Shown here piece by piece: positions 37,821-47,457 of a stretch of 64,000 nt of DNA. The stretch covers positions 124,001 through 188,000 of the forward strand of contig BCGQ01000006.1 of the NCBI GenBank assembly GCA_001599355.1, read 5' to 3'. The notes below the pieces were generated by a model. The model made no database searches. It had not been told where the DNA came from and worked only from the letters and a program-made list of their open reading frames with translations. The stretch comes from Nakazawaea peltata (Eukaryota; Ascomycota; Pichiomycetes; Alaninales; Pachysolenaceae). The position numbers and the translations under genes are program-made. Position 1 is the first letter of the stretch. The number at the start of each line of letters is the position of its first letter.

Positions 37821-38290
37821 TAATGAGAGGAAGTGTATTTTGAGGATTGTTTGGTGTATCATAGTGTAATACAGGATAGTAGTGTGGGTGGTGTGGGTGG
37901 TGTAGGTAGTGTAGGTAGTGCACTGTGGTAGTGTAGGTAGTGCACTGTGGTGTATCCTTAGAATTTCCTTAGAGAATCCTTAGCGTAGCGCAGCGCATCT
38001 CGTTCCTTTCCTTGCCCTGCCCTCTCTGCCTTCTCATTTCTCCTGCTTTCCCTCCTTTTGCCTGCCCTCCCTTCCTTTCTTCCCCTTTTTTCTTCCCTTC
38101 GCTCCCTGTGCTCTTTCCCTTAGCTCTTTTCCTAAGCTCTTTCCCTCTGTGCTTCCCTCTCTTTTTCCCTCTTTCCCTCTCTGCTTTACTCTGCCCTTTT
38201 CCTCAGCAAAAATCAATTCCAACTTGGTACCATAAAAAATCTGTACCTGTCCTTCTCTTCCTCTCATTCAACCCCCTCCATACCATCGCC
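37821..38290. repeat. GTGTAGGTA repeats and C/T-rich leader before the synaptojanin gene
   Basis: GTGTAGGTAGTGCACTGTGG-type repeats at about 37878-37955 contain GTAGTGCAC twice (37916, 37937). A long pyrimidine tract (38010-38205) follows. The tract is open in the frame of the downstream gene but codes only low-complexity residues, so I do not include it in the protein. Confidence 0.6.
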
Positions 38291-41200
38291 ATGAAATTGG
38301 TTATCAACGACAAAACAAGAGTCATTGCTCTTATCTCAAATGACCACGTCTTACTATTGCATTCAGATGATCAAAAAGTCCAAATCGAATTGATCCACCG
38401 TGATAGTTTTAACCCCCTGCACTATAAGCCTTTATCTCAACGGTTCTCCAAGATTCATGGTTTCATCGGACTCATTAAAGTTAATGATGGCATATTTTTA
38501 GGTACCATCACGGAAAAAGCCGAAGTCGCCTCGCCTCTCCCAAAAGAGACCGTCAATAAGATTCTCGGCGTCGAATTCCACTGCTTAAATAAAGATACGT
38601 GGGATTTCTTAGATATAGATGCCAATGGGTACCCAAGTATACACAACGAGACGGCCACCGACACGGAAAATCTCCCAGGTCAAATCCAACAAGGTGTAGA
38701 TCAGCAATATGAGCAACATCCATGCTATGAGTTAAGAAAATTGTTGTCTAATGGGTCCTTCTATTACAGTTCGAACTTCGATCTCACCACGAACCTTCAA
38801 AAGAGAGGAGTCGGGGCCAATTCTTTGAGTTTCGACAAATTCGAGCAAGAATATATGTGGAATCACTTCATGATGGACGAAATCATCACTTTCAGGAACA
38901 GGTTGGGGACTCTGCAGAAGGAACTGTTGGATGACAATGGGTTCTTGACTACTGTGATCAGAGGTTTCGCCGAAAGTTTCCAATCTCATATCAAATCGTT
39001 GAAGACCAGAATCACCATTGTCTCGAGACAATCTTGTAGAAGAGCAGGTACCAGATTCAATGCTAGAGGTATGGATGATGATGGTAATGTAGCCAATTTC
39101 GTAGAAACTGAGTTCATTTTATACTCGGCCAAAGTAGTTTATTCTTTCACAGAGATAAGAGGTTCGGTGCCTATATTTTGGGAACAGGATACTGCTCTTA
39201 TTAATCCGAAAGTGACGGTGACGAGGTCCAAAGAAGCCACCCAACCGGTTTTCAACAAACATTTCCAGACATTGTTGCTGAAGTATAGCTCAGTCCATGT
39301 AGTCAATTTATTGTCTACTAAAGCTAATGAGATCGAGTTGACTAAAAGATACAGAGCTCATATAAAGACATTACATGAAACAACAAACGATGTTTTGTTG
39401 ACAGAGTTCGATTTCCATCATGAAGCTGGTAAGAATTTCGAGATGGCTGGTAAAATTGTCCCATTATTGAAGGACTCGATTGAGAATTTCAACTATTTCG
39501 CTTATGATATGACTAATAAAGAAGTTATTAGTGAACAAGTTGGTACTTTCCGTACTAATTGTTTAGATTGTTTGGATAGAACCAATGTTATTCAACAAGT
39601 GATCTCTTCAGCTATGTTGAATCTCTTCTTTAAAGACAACAACATCCCAACTAGTTATGATATGGATATCTTAGTCAAGCACAACACTTTATGGGCCGAT
39701 CATGGTGATGCTATAAGTCAAATTTACACCGGTACTAATGCATTGAAGTCGTCGTTCTCCAGAAATGGAAAGATGGGTTTCGCCGGTTTGTTATCGGACG
39801 CTACCAAGTCCGTCAGTAGAATGTACATTAACAATTTCGTAGACAAGAGTAAGCAACAGACAATTGATATGTTATTGGGTAAATTAGAAGGGCAAGTCCC
39901 AGTCCAAGTTTATGATCCTCTCAATGATTACGTTTTAGAGGAGTTGAATAAAAGATCGGGTGACTTCACTACTTATGGAAATATAGTATTATTCACAGGG
40001 ACATATAATTTGGCCGGAACTAGTAGAGTTGGTGATTTAACAGATTGGTTATTCCCAGCAGAGAATGGAGGTGCTCAATTCAGTCCAGACTTGATTGTCT
40101 TGGGATTCCAAGAAGTTGTAGAACTCAATGCTGGTAATATTTTGAATTCAGATAAATCTCAATCGGTTTATTGGCAAAAATTAGTATTAGACCAATTAAA
40201 TTCAACCTCAAGTCATCAATATATAATGTTAAGACTGGAACAGATGGCTTCGTTGATGTTGCTTTTCTTTGTTAGAAGTGATAAGATTGGGAATATCAAG
40301 CAAGTAGAAGGAGCTACTAAGAAGACAGGTTTAGGAGGGATGACTGCTAATAAGGGAGCTGTAGCTATTAGATTTGATTATGGAGAATCTTCATTCTGTG
40401 TAGTTGATTGTCATTTAGCTGCTGGTATGACCAATGTTCTGGAAAGATTCAATGACTTCAATACTATCATGAACGGTACTACTTTCAGTAGAGGAAAGAA
40501 GATTAAAGATCATGATTCGATTATTTGGTTGGGAGATTTGAATTTCAGAATCAATTTGGAGAATGAGATGGTGAGATCGGCTATTGAGCAACGTCAATTC
40601 AACAAATTGATCCAACATGATCAATTGAAACTGGAAATGAATACTAAAGGTGCTTTTAAACAGTTCAATGAGATGGCTATTGATTTTAAGCCTACTTATA
40701 AGTATGACAAGGGGACTAATACCTACGATACTTCAGAGAAACAAAGAGTTCCTTCATGGACTGATAGAATTTTGTATTATGGCCGTAATTTGAGTCAATT
40801 GAATTATAATAGTGTTGATAGTGTGATGTTTTCTGACCACAAACCTGTTTTCGGAACTTTTGAAAGTACTGTTCAATTCATTGATCAAGTTTTGAGACAC
40901 AAATATAAAGATGAGTTATACAATCAATTTAAGCAGAGTCATAAGGATGAGGGGAGCTCATTAATTGATTTAGATGATTCATATTCGTCCAATTCACCTG
41001 TTTCTCAGAATATTTCTTCGTCGAGTCGTTCATCTACTCCGGCTTCTTTCAATCCACCGTTACCGGTAAGGTCTCAGACCCAGCAACAATTAGTGACACC
41101 TGCTCTGTCCCTGCCCCTGCCCCCACTGCCTAGACGTCGTCAAGCTACTGCCACCCCAGACCCTCCATCTTTACCTACAAGACCTACTCAGATGGATACT

Positions 41201-41503
41201 TTAAAACTGCCAGCTCCTCCACAACCAAGAAAAGCTGTTCAAACTCCTATTGGATTCTCTACAGTGGCTTTAGTACCTAACAGATCATCGTCTTCAACTC
41301 CAATTCCATCTCCTCCACCAAGACAATCTACTTTTGGTTCAATTTCTACTGAAAACCAACCCCAAAAGACTGCCCCAATGGTACCAAAGAAACCCTCAAC
41401 TTTATCAAATTTCTCTGTCTCGGAGCCTGAAAGATCAGTAAGTCCTAGCCTGCAGCAATTTGCCTCTAGTATAGATCAATGGGAACCTTTGAAGCCAAAA
41501 TAA
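38291..41503 (+). CDS. Synaptojanin-type polyphosphoinositide phosphatase (Inp52/Inp53-like)
   Basis: 1070 residues from the ATG at 38291 (MKLVINDKTRVIAL). The Sac1 domain, about residues 1-510, keeps the catalytic CLDCLDRTN (about 424-432), so it should be active as in Inp52/Inp53, unlike Inp51. The 5-phosphatase domain (about 560-880) has TGTYNLAG, WLGDLNFRIN, VPSWTDRIL and SDHKPVFGTF. The tail (about 900-1070) is Pro-rich and Ser-rich. The enzyme removes phosphates from PI(4,5)P2 at endocytic actin patches. CTG in YIMLR-x-EQM stands where relatives have Ser or Ala. The CTG-rich part of the tail loses Leu under the alanine code. Confidence 0.9.
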   Translation: MKLVINDKTRVIALISNDHVLLLHSDDQKVQIELIHRDSFNPLHYKPLSQRFSKIHGFIGLIKVNDGIFLGTITEKAEVASPLPKETVNKILGVEFHCLNKDTWDFLDIDANGYPSIHNETATDTENLPGQIQQGVDQQYEQHPCYELRKLLSNGSFYYSSNFDLTTNLQKRGVGANSLSFDKFEQEYMWNHFMMDEIITFRNRLGTLQKELLDDNGFLTTVIRGFAESFQSHIKSLKTRITIVSRQSCRRAGTRFNARGMDDDGNVANFVETEFILYSAKVVYSFTEIRGSVPIFWEQDTALINPKVTVTRSKEATQPVFNKHFQTLLLKYSSVHVVNLLSTKANEIELTKRYRAHIKTLHETTNDVLLTEFDFHHEAGKNFEMAGKIVPLLKDSIENFNYFAYDMTNKEVISEQVGTFRTNCLDCLDRTNVIQQVISSAMLNLFFKDNNIPTSYDMDILVKHNTLWADHGDAISQIYTGTNALKSSFSRNGKMGFAGLLSDATKSVSRMYINNFVDKSKQQTIDMLLGKLEGQVPVQVYDPLNDYVLEELNKRSGDFTTYGNIVLFTGTYNLAGTSRVGDLTDWLFPAENGGAQFSPDLIVLGFQEVVELNAGNILNSDKSQSVYWQKLVLDQLNSTSSHQYIMLRLEQMASLMLLFFVRSDKIGNIKQVEGATKKTGLGGMTANKGAVAIRFDYGESSFCVVDCHLAAGMTNVLERFNDFNTIMNGTTFSRGKKIKDHDSIIWLGDLNFRINLENEMVRSAIEQRQFNKLIQHDQLKLEMNTKGAFKQFNEMAIDFKPTYKYDKGTNTYDTSEKQRVPSWTDRILYYGRNLSQLNYNSVDSVMFSDHKPVFGTFESTVQFIDQVLRHKYKDELYNQFKQSHKDEGSSLIDLDDSYSSNSPVSQNISSSSRSSTPASFNPPLPVRSQTQQQLVTPALSLPLPPLPRRRQATATPDPPSLPTRPTQMDTLKLPAPPQPRKAVQTPIGFSTVALVPNRSSSSTPIPSPPPRQSTFGSISTENQPQKTAPMVPKKPSTLSNFSVSEPERSVSPSLQQFASSIDQWEPLKPK

Positions 41504-42396
41504 GTATATAGTAATGAGATGCATTTTACAGTCAAGATAAGTAGTAATAAGATTTCCTAATTGGGGATATTGTGTGTGCACGACTCATCATAACTCTTGA
41601 GGATTAACTTTATAGTACGTTTCAACAGGATAGAATATAGCAATATGTAGGAACGTCTTCTTAGTGTGTCCGATGATGCTATTTAGTGATCTCGATTTGA
41701 TTTTTGTATCATTACCGAGAGATACTCTTATCAATAATGTATTATATAATGAATTTTTCACCAATAAAGAAGAGAAATGACAGATAATTATTGAAATTTA
41801 AATGTGATATAAAACTTGATAAAAAGACCATGATCATGTCTTCAGCACAAGTCAATCATGTCTTTACTATCTACTAAGATTCATGCTATTGAATATAATT
41901 CATCTCTTTAGTTATCCCCCCATTTAAACCACCCCAATTTTAGGATCCCACTTAGTTAGAATAAAATCGTAGATCGCTCACTAATCAAATCTCCCAATTC
42001 GGAAACTTGCCCGCCAAGGAAAAATGATGTAAAAGATCCGTTGCGCGCGCGTCCACATCGCCTTATCGCAGCGGTAATGAAGGGCATCAAGAGAGGATGA
42101 GATGATGAGATGGCAGAGCGATCCTGACACCTAGAAAGCCCCGGAAAGCCGGAATTCAACAGCCCAATGATACTAAACTGTAATCTGAAACATATCACCC
42201 CTCTCTCTTTCCTTGGGTTGCTCTATCCCTTCCCCCCACCTCCTTTTCCTCTTATCGCACCCCCCGATCTCGTATCAGATAAGCCTTTTATTTTTCCCTT
42301 CGCATTATTTTTCGGCAGAGCCATACGATATAAATGAGTCGAATCCCGAAACAACCCAAAGTTGAGTGAGAGACGATAAAATCAGTACACATCAAT
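41504..42396. promoter_or_regulatory. Aminotransferase promoter with three GATA sites and TATA box
   Basis: 893 bp. CTTATC at 42062-42067 and 42251-42256 and GATAAG at 42278-42283 are GATA-factor sites; TATAAAT is at 42329-42335, 62 bp before the start codon. GTCGTGCA is on the minus strand at 41577-41584 near the upstream gene's 3' end. A GCGCGCGC run is at about 42043. No gene seen. Confidence 0.5.
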
Positions 42397-43773
42397 ATGA
42401 CCCAAACAAAGCCATTCAAAGCATCCGACTACTTCTCTGACAGAGTCAAGGAGAGAGTAATGCCAGAGTGGGATGTAAAAGTCGAAGGAGCCAAGCCGCA
42501 CCCAAACCCTATCTCTTTAGGTGGTGGTATGCCAAACCATGGATTTTTCCCTATCAAATCTCTTGATGTTCAATTGAAGTCTGGTCCATTTGCCGCTCCT
42601 GGTGACAAATACGAGATCTCCAGTGTCGACGAAAAGACTGTAGACATCAAGAATGGTTTACAATATTCTAACCCAGTTGGTATTAATTACATGCACCTGT
42701 TCTTGGAAGACTTGGTCAAGACTGTTCACACTCCAAAGTACGACGACTATTCTGTCATTATTTCTAGTGGTAACGCCAACTCCATCAACAAGATTTTAGA
42801 CACCGTTACCAACCCTGGTGACGTCTTGTTGGTCGACCAATACAACTATGCCCCAGTTGTTTCTCACCTGGAAAACTTCAAGGTCACCGTTGTCCCATTG
42901 AAAATTACCAACGGTTTAACCGACATTGAATACTTGACTTATCTTTTGGAGCACTGGTCCGAAGTTTACCCAGACTTGAAGACCCCAAGTCTGTACTACA
43001 CTATTCCAAACGGATCCAACCCTTACGGTATTGTCGCTCCTGATGCTGACAAGAAGGCTATTTACCTGTTGCTGGAACAATACGACTTCTTCTTGATCGA
43101 AGACGACCCTTACGGATACATCGACTTACCAAAATACGAGGAAGGTAAGGAGCCAGAAGCCGATACTCCTGAAGAGTTCATCAAGAAGGTAGGTGCTTCC
43201 TATTTGAAGTACGATACTTGCGGTAGAGTCTTCAGAATCGAGACTTTCTCCAAAGTATTCGCTCCAGGTTTAAGATTAAGTTTCATCGTAGGCCACAAAG
43301 ATTTACTCAAGGCTATTAACCTGTACAGTTTCGTTGTTACTGGTCAATTACTGTCTGGACCTTCTCAAATGTTACTTTCTAACGCTATCCAAAAGTTGGG
43401 TGGTGTTCCAGGTTACATCGAATGGATCTGGAAGGTTAGAAACGAATACGTTAAGAGAACTAACTTGGTCTTGAAAACTTTGTACGCCTCTAAAGCTTAC
43501 AAAGAGGGAAAATTCACCGTTTTGGAACCAAATGCGGGAATGTTTATCACTGTGCACTTTAACACATCTATCGATCCGATCATCAGAAAAACTATCGAGA
43601 CCGGTGTCAATGTGGTATCGGGTGCCAATATGAAGATTGGTGAGTTGGGCATTAAAGAGGAAGAACTGAAATCATCTGGTAACTTCATTAGAATCACTAC
43701 TGCTTCATTGCCAATGGAAGATTTGACCGAAGCTATTGACAGATTCACCTTAGCCATCGACACCGCTATCTAA
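42397..43773 (+). CDS. Aromatic/2-aminoadipate-type aminotransferase (Aro8 family)
   Basis: 458 residues, PLP fold type I. Visible: LGGGMPNHGFFP at the N-terminus, SSGNANSINK, LVDQYNY, YTIPNGSNPYG, FLIEDDPYGY, and TFSKVFAPGLRLSF with the Schiff-base lysine at residue 286; near the end GMFITVHF. The pattern matches Aro8/Aro9 and kynurenine/aminoadipate aminotransferases, but it is shorter than S. cerevisiae Aro8 (500), so the precise substrate is open. A CTG pair at 43066 and 43072 lies in IY-x-L-x-EQYDF; the second is the family Ala (IAQKYD). The well-formed TATA box and strong codon bias point to inducible high expression; GATA sites suggest nitrogen control. Confidence 0.82.
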   Translation: MTQTKPFKASDYFSDRVKERVMPEWDVKVEGAKPHPNPISLGGGMPNHGFFPIKSLDVQLKSGPFAAPGDKYEISSVDEKTVDIKNGLQYSNPVGINYMHLFLEDLVKTVHTPKYDDYSVIISSGNANSINKILDTVTNPGDVLLVDQYNYAPVVSHLENFKVTVVPLKITNGLTDIEYLTYLLEHWSEVYPDLKTPSLYYTIPNGSNPYGIVAPDADKKAIYLLLEQYDFFLIEDDPYGYIDLPKYEEGKEPEADTPEEFIKKVGASYLKYDTCGRVFRIETFSKVFAPGLRLSFIVGHKDLLKAINLYSFVVTGQLLSGPSQMLLSNAIQKLGGVPGYIEWIWKVRNEYVKRTNLVLKTLYASKAYKEGKFTVLEPNAGMFITVHFNTSIDPIIRKTIETGVNVVSGANMKIGELGIKEEELKSSGNFIRITTASLPMEDLTEAIDRFTLAIDTAI

Positions 43774-44196
43774 ATTATTTAAATCAGAATACATATAGAC
43801 CTTGAATTGTACCTTATTGTACCTTAGTTGGGCCGAATACCCTAAATCGATTTATGATTTTCGCTCTTCACTTTGCCCCTTAATCAACTGCTTCCTTATT
43901 TTTCCCCTTTATTATTGATTAGTTATCATTTTCTCCCTTATTGCTTACTTAATCAATTTTTTCTTGCGCATTACGTAAAATCGACATTACTAAAATGAGT
44001 TACATAATCAAATTGGGGGTGATTTGTCAGAGGGGGCTTTAAGTAGGGAGATCAATTAAAGATTACTAAATTGAAGAAGGGATGTTAATAATTATGAATA
44101 ATATAAATAGAGGTGGAAATGACTTGTTTCTGGTCAATTTAATCATCATCAATCAAACAGATTAACACAGCAATCAATTATAAATTACAATCAAAA
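43774..44196. promoter_or_regulatory. Intergenic region with TATA box of the short-chain dehydrogenase
   Basis: 423 bp, A/T-rich. TATAAATA at 44102-44109 stands 88 bp before the next start codon. No gene or repeat seen. Confidence 0.5.
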
Positions 44197-44934
44197 ATGA
44201 ACTCTACTACTTATTTAGTTATCGGCGCCAACAGAGGTATTGGACTTGACCTTGTCAAGGAACTTATTGCTAGACCAGACACCATGGTCATTGCTACCAC
44301 CAGATCTGACTCCGAGGATTTGATGGAATTGGCCAAGACCGGTAAGGTTACCGTCTATAAGTACAAGGTCGGTGATGCTGGCAGTACTGTTGAGTTTGTT
44401 TCTAAGTTGGCTGCTTCTGGTAAGACTGTCGATGTTATTCTTGCCAATGCTGGTATTGCTAACTCCGAGGCTTACGGAGCTCTTGCTACTGTTCCAAAGG
44501 AATCCTTTGTTGAGCACTTCACTGTTAACAGTTTGGGTCCAGTTCTCTTATACCAAGAATTGAAGAAGCATGAGCTGTTATGGAAGGGTATTAAGAAGTT
44601 GATTTTCACTTCTTCTATTGTCGCTTCTGTTTCCACTTTCGACCAATTCCCATTCAGAACTTCTCTGTACGGTACTTCTAAGCTGTACTTGAACTATGCC
44701 ATGAAGCAAATTGCCGTTGAAGAGCCAGACAAGATCATCGCTGCTTACCACCCAGGTGTTGTCGACAGTGGTATGTTCCCTCAATTATTGAAGGGATTGA
44801 ACATCACCAAAGCTGATCTTCCATTTGCTCCAATCAGTACTTTAGAAGCTGCCAAGTCCCAATTGCAAATTATTGATGACCTCAAGGAGACCGGTAAGTT
44901 CCTTTCTAACGATGGTACTGAAATTCCATGGTAA
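44197..44934 (+). CDS. Short-chain dehydrogenase/reductase (SDR), YIR036C/IRC24-like
   Basis: 245 residues, classical SDR with Rossmann fold. The NAD(P) motif is GANRGIG (residues 10-16), NAG at 84-86, a Ser-rich strand (IFTSSIVAS), and the catalytic YGTSK with Tyr158 and Lys162. CTG codons flank the catalytic motif at 44665 and 44683: x-YGTSK-x-YLN. SDRs typically read AYGxSKAAxN there, so both are Ala. The closest yeast relatives I can recall are the small carbonyl/benzil-reductase-like proteins Irc24 and YIR036C; the substrate cannot be told. Strong TATA box and Lys/Leu codon bias suggest good expression. Confidence 0.85.
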   Translation: MNSTTYLVIGANRGIGLDLVKELIARPDTMVIATTRSDSEDLMELAKTGKVTVYKYKVGDAGSTVEFVSKLAASGKTVDVILANAGIANSEAYGALATVPKESFVEHFTVNSLGPVLLYQELKKHELLWKGIKKLIFTSSIVASVSTFDQFPFRTSLYGTSKLYLNYAMKQIAVEEPDKIIAAYHPGVVDSGMFPQLLKGLNITKADLPFAPISTLEAAKSQLQIIDDLKETGKFLSNDGTEIPW

Positions 44935-45309
44935 TCGGTTTAAATAGTCAAATAAAAATAGACAATTATTTACACTAATCATCGTAAGTGACTAAAAAAT
45001 ATTTCACCATATGCATGTCATATGCATTCGATATGCCTCGAACCGACTCAATAGATGCATTTACACTACCAACCGAATTGCATATGCTCTTTAATCGATT
45101 GCGTCAACCCCGGGATTTTTGATTTTGCTCCCCTTGAAAAATTATCCCCGGCAGTGCGGAGAAGCGCACCCCCTTACAAAATAGCCTTTTTTCTTGCGGG
45201 AAAAAAGGAGCGGAGATGTCACGCTGAGAGCAATTGGAGTGGTGATATAAAAAGCCAGTGGATGAGCTATTAGGAAACGATTAAGACGAACAAAAGAGAA
45301 TTACGAACC
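44935..45309. promoter_or_regulatory. MLS1 promoter with CATATGCAT cluster and TATA box
   Basis: 375 bp. CATATGCAT occurs at 45008 and 45019, with related GATATGC, GATGCAT and GCATATGC at about 45030, 45053 and 45080. TATAAAAA is at 45246-45253, 57 bp before the start codon. Confidence 0.5.
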
Positions 45310-46968
45310 ATGTCGAACAATATCCCATTCCCAAAGGCAGTCGACGCCTTGAGCAATGTTGAAATCAAGGGGGTTATCCATGACGAAAGAATTAAGAGCC
45401 AAATTTTGAACCTGGAGCTGTTGGCATTTGTGGCCACTTTGCACCGTACTTTTAACAAGCAAAGATTAGGTTTGTTGGAGAACCGTAAAAAGTACCAAAG
45501 AGAAAGGGATCTGGGAAAATTACCAGATTTTCTTCCAGAGACCAAATATATCAGAGATGATAAAACTTGGGTTGGGGCTAAATTAGCCCCAGGATTAGTC
45601 GACAGACGTGTTGAAATTACGGGACCTACCGACCGTAAGATGGTGATCAATGCTTTGAATTCGAAAGTTGCCACTTACATGGCAGATTTCGAAGACTCAT
45701 TGACCCCAACTTGGTACAATGTGATTGATGGTCAATTGAATCTTTATGATCTGGTGCGTAAGCAGATCAAGTTGGTCACTCCTAAGAAAACTTACCAATT
45801 GAGTGGTAAACATACTCCAACTTTGATTGTCAGACCAAGAGGTTGGCATTTGACTGAAAATCATTTCATCGTTGATGGTGAACCGGTCAGTGGCTCATTA
45901 TTTGACTTTGGATTGTATTTTTTCAATAATGCCAAAGAGACATTGAAGCAAGGCTTTGGTCCTTATTTCTATTTGCCAAAAATGGAACATCATTTAGAAG
46001 CCAAATTATGGAATGATGTCTTTGAGTTTGCTCAGGACTACATTGGAATTGACCGTGGAACTATCAGAGGTACTGTATTGATTGAGACCATACCAGCTGT
46101 TTTCCAAATGGATGAGATTATTTATCAATTACGTCCTCATATTGCTGGATTGAACTGTGGTCGTTGGGATTATCTCTTCAGTTATATCAAATGTTTCAGA
46201 CAAAACAAGAACTTTATTTTACCGGACCGCGCACAAGTCAACATGAAGGTTCCATTTATGGCTAACTATGTCAAGTTATTAATTAAGACATGTCACTCCA
46301 GAAAAGTACATGCTATGGGAGGAATGGCTCTGTTGATTCCAATCAAGAATGACCCTGAACTGAATCTGAAGCTGATGGACAGTGTCAAGAGTGACAAATT
46401 AAGAGAAGTCACTGCAGGCCATGACGGAACTTGGATCGCTCACCCTCTGTTACTGGATATTTCTTTGGATATTTTCAACAAGCACATGCCAGGGAAAAAT
46501 CAAATCAATGTGTCTCGTTACGAGGATTTACAAGTGACCAACTTTGATTTATTGACACCATTTGTCGATGGTGGAGCCATCACCGACGCCGGTGTCAGGG
46601 TAAATATCAGAGTCGGACTCATCTACATTGCTAACTGGTTGAAAGGTATTGGATGTTCTCCAATCAATTGGTTGATGGAAGACGCAGCTACAGCGGAAGT
46701 TTCAAGATCCCAATTGAATCATTGGTTCAAACATGGAATCGTCACTCAAGAAGGTTACAAAATAGATGCAGCTTATTTGAATAAGCTGTTGAAAGAAGAA
46801 GGAGCCAAACTTCAAAAAGATTTCGACTCTCGTATCTTGAATAAGACGATCAAATATTACCAAAAACAAATCTTGGATCACAAATTCGACGATTTCTTGA
46901 CCTTGGAAATGTATGATGAGTATTGTAAAGCTGACACTACCAGGTCCATTTCTGCCACCAAATTATAA
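45310..46968 (+). CDS. MLS1: Malate synthase (glyoxylate cycle)
   Basis: 552 residues, condenses glyoxylate with acetyl-CoA. Near-identical family blocks: [73 protein letters not shown] and [16 protein letters not shown]. At least seven CTG codons stand on alanines of S. cerevisiae Mls1, including NLYD-A-(V/I)R, GMA-A, and HP-A-L-A. The protein ends ATKL: TKL is a weaker form of the SKL-type peroxisomal signal found on most yeast malate synthases, so import may be partial or depend on a partner. A TATA box precedes the gene, as expected for a strongly regulated glyoxylate gene. Confidence 0.95.
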   Translation: MSNNIPFPKAVDALSNVEIKGVIHDERIKSQILNLELLAFVATLHRTFNKQRLGLLENRKKYQRERDLGKLPDFLPETKYIRDDKTWVGAKLAPGLVDRRVEITGPTDRKMVINALNSKVATYMADFEDSLTPTWYNVIDGQLNLYDLVRKQIKLVTPKKTYQLSGKHTPTLIVRPRGWHLTENHFIVDGEPVSGSLFDFGLYFFNNAKETLKQGFGPYFYLPKMEHHLEAKLWNDVFEFAQDYIGIDRGTIRGTVLIETIPAVFQMDEIIYQLRPHIAGLNCGRWDYLFSYIKCFRQNKNFILPDRAQVNMKVPFMANYVKLLIKTCHSRKVHAMGGMALLIPIKNDPELNLKLMDSVKSDKLREVTAGHDGTWIAHPLLLDISLDIFNKHMPGKNQINVSRYEDLQVTNFDLLTPFVDGGAITDAGVRVNIRVGLIYIANWLKGIGCSPINWLMEDAATAEVSRSQLNHWFKHGIVTQEGYKIDAAYLNKLLKEEGAKLQKDFDSRILNKTIKYYQKQILDHKFDDFLTLEMYDEYCKADTTRSISATKL

Positions 46969-47457
46969 GCCAATTTAATTCGATAGCCCCCTTTTTTTTC
47001 GCTCCACGTTGTAAATTTCGAACCCCCTTTTTCTCTAATTAATTTTCGTAGCATGTGCTTTCTCACCTTGAGCATATGCGCATTTTTGGGGAGCGCTTAA
47101 CTATGTAGAAACTCCGCTCCGTTTACGCACGCACGCACCCGATCCTCATCTCTCGTATACAAAAGACTCAACAAAAAGTAAAGGGGGGTCATGGAGGGGA
47201 AAGGGGGATGGCACTGAGTCGGGGACGTTTCCGACCACCTCCAAACCACCGCGATTGCACCAACCCACTCCAGTTCCTCCTTCTCCCATCCGCAGTTTCT
47301 CCTCACCCCCCCTCTATCCCGTTACCGCTCCCTGTTACGCTCCCCCTCCATCTCCTCGATACTAAAGATCGAAGGGGAAAATTTTTTTTGTTGGAGTAAT
47401 TTTTCAGTCATCTTCAGTTAACATTAAATCGTTAAAAGGAGTAACAGTTTATACACG
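46969..47457. other. Intergenic region MLS1 / MET13
   Basis: 489 bp. Contains a CGCACGCACGCAC run near 47127, a C-rich stretch (47215-47350) and an AAAATTTTTTTT tract at about 47380 just before MET13. No gene is supported; frames on both strands here are low complexity. Confidence 0.5.

Noticed and set aside
38012-38290. N-terminal extension of the synaptojanin gene
   Set aside because: Pyrimidine-tract low-complexity sequence starting at a non-ATG codon; homology starts at 38291.
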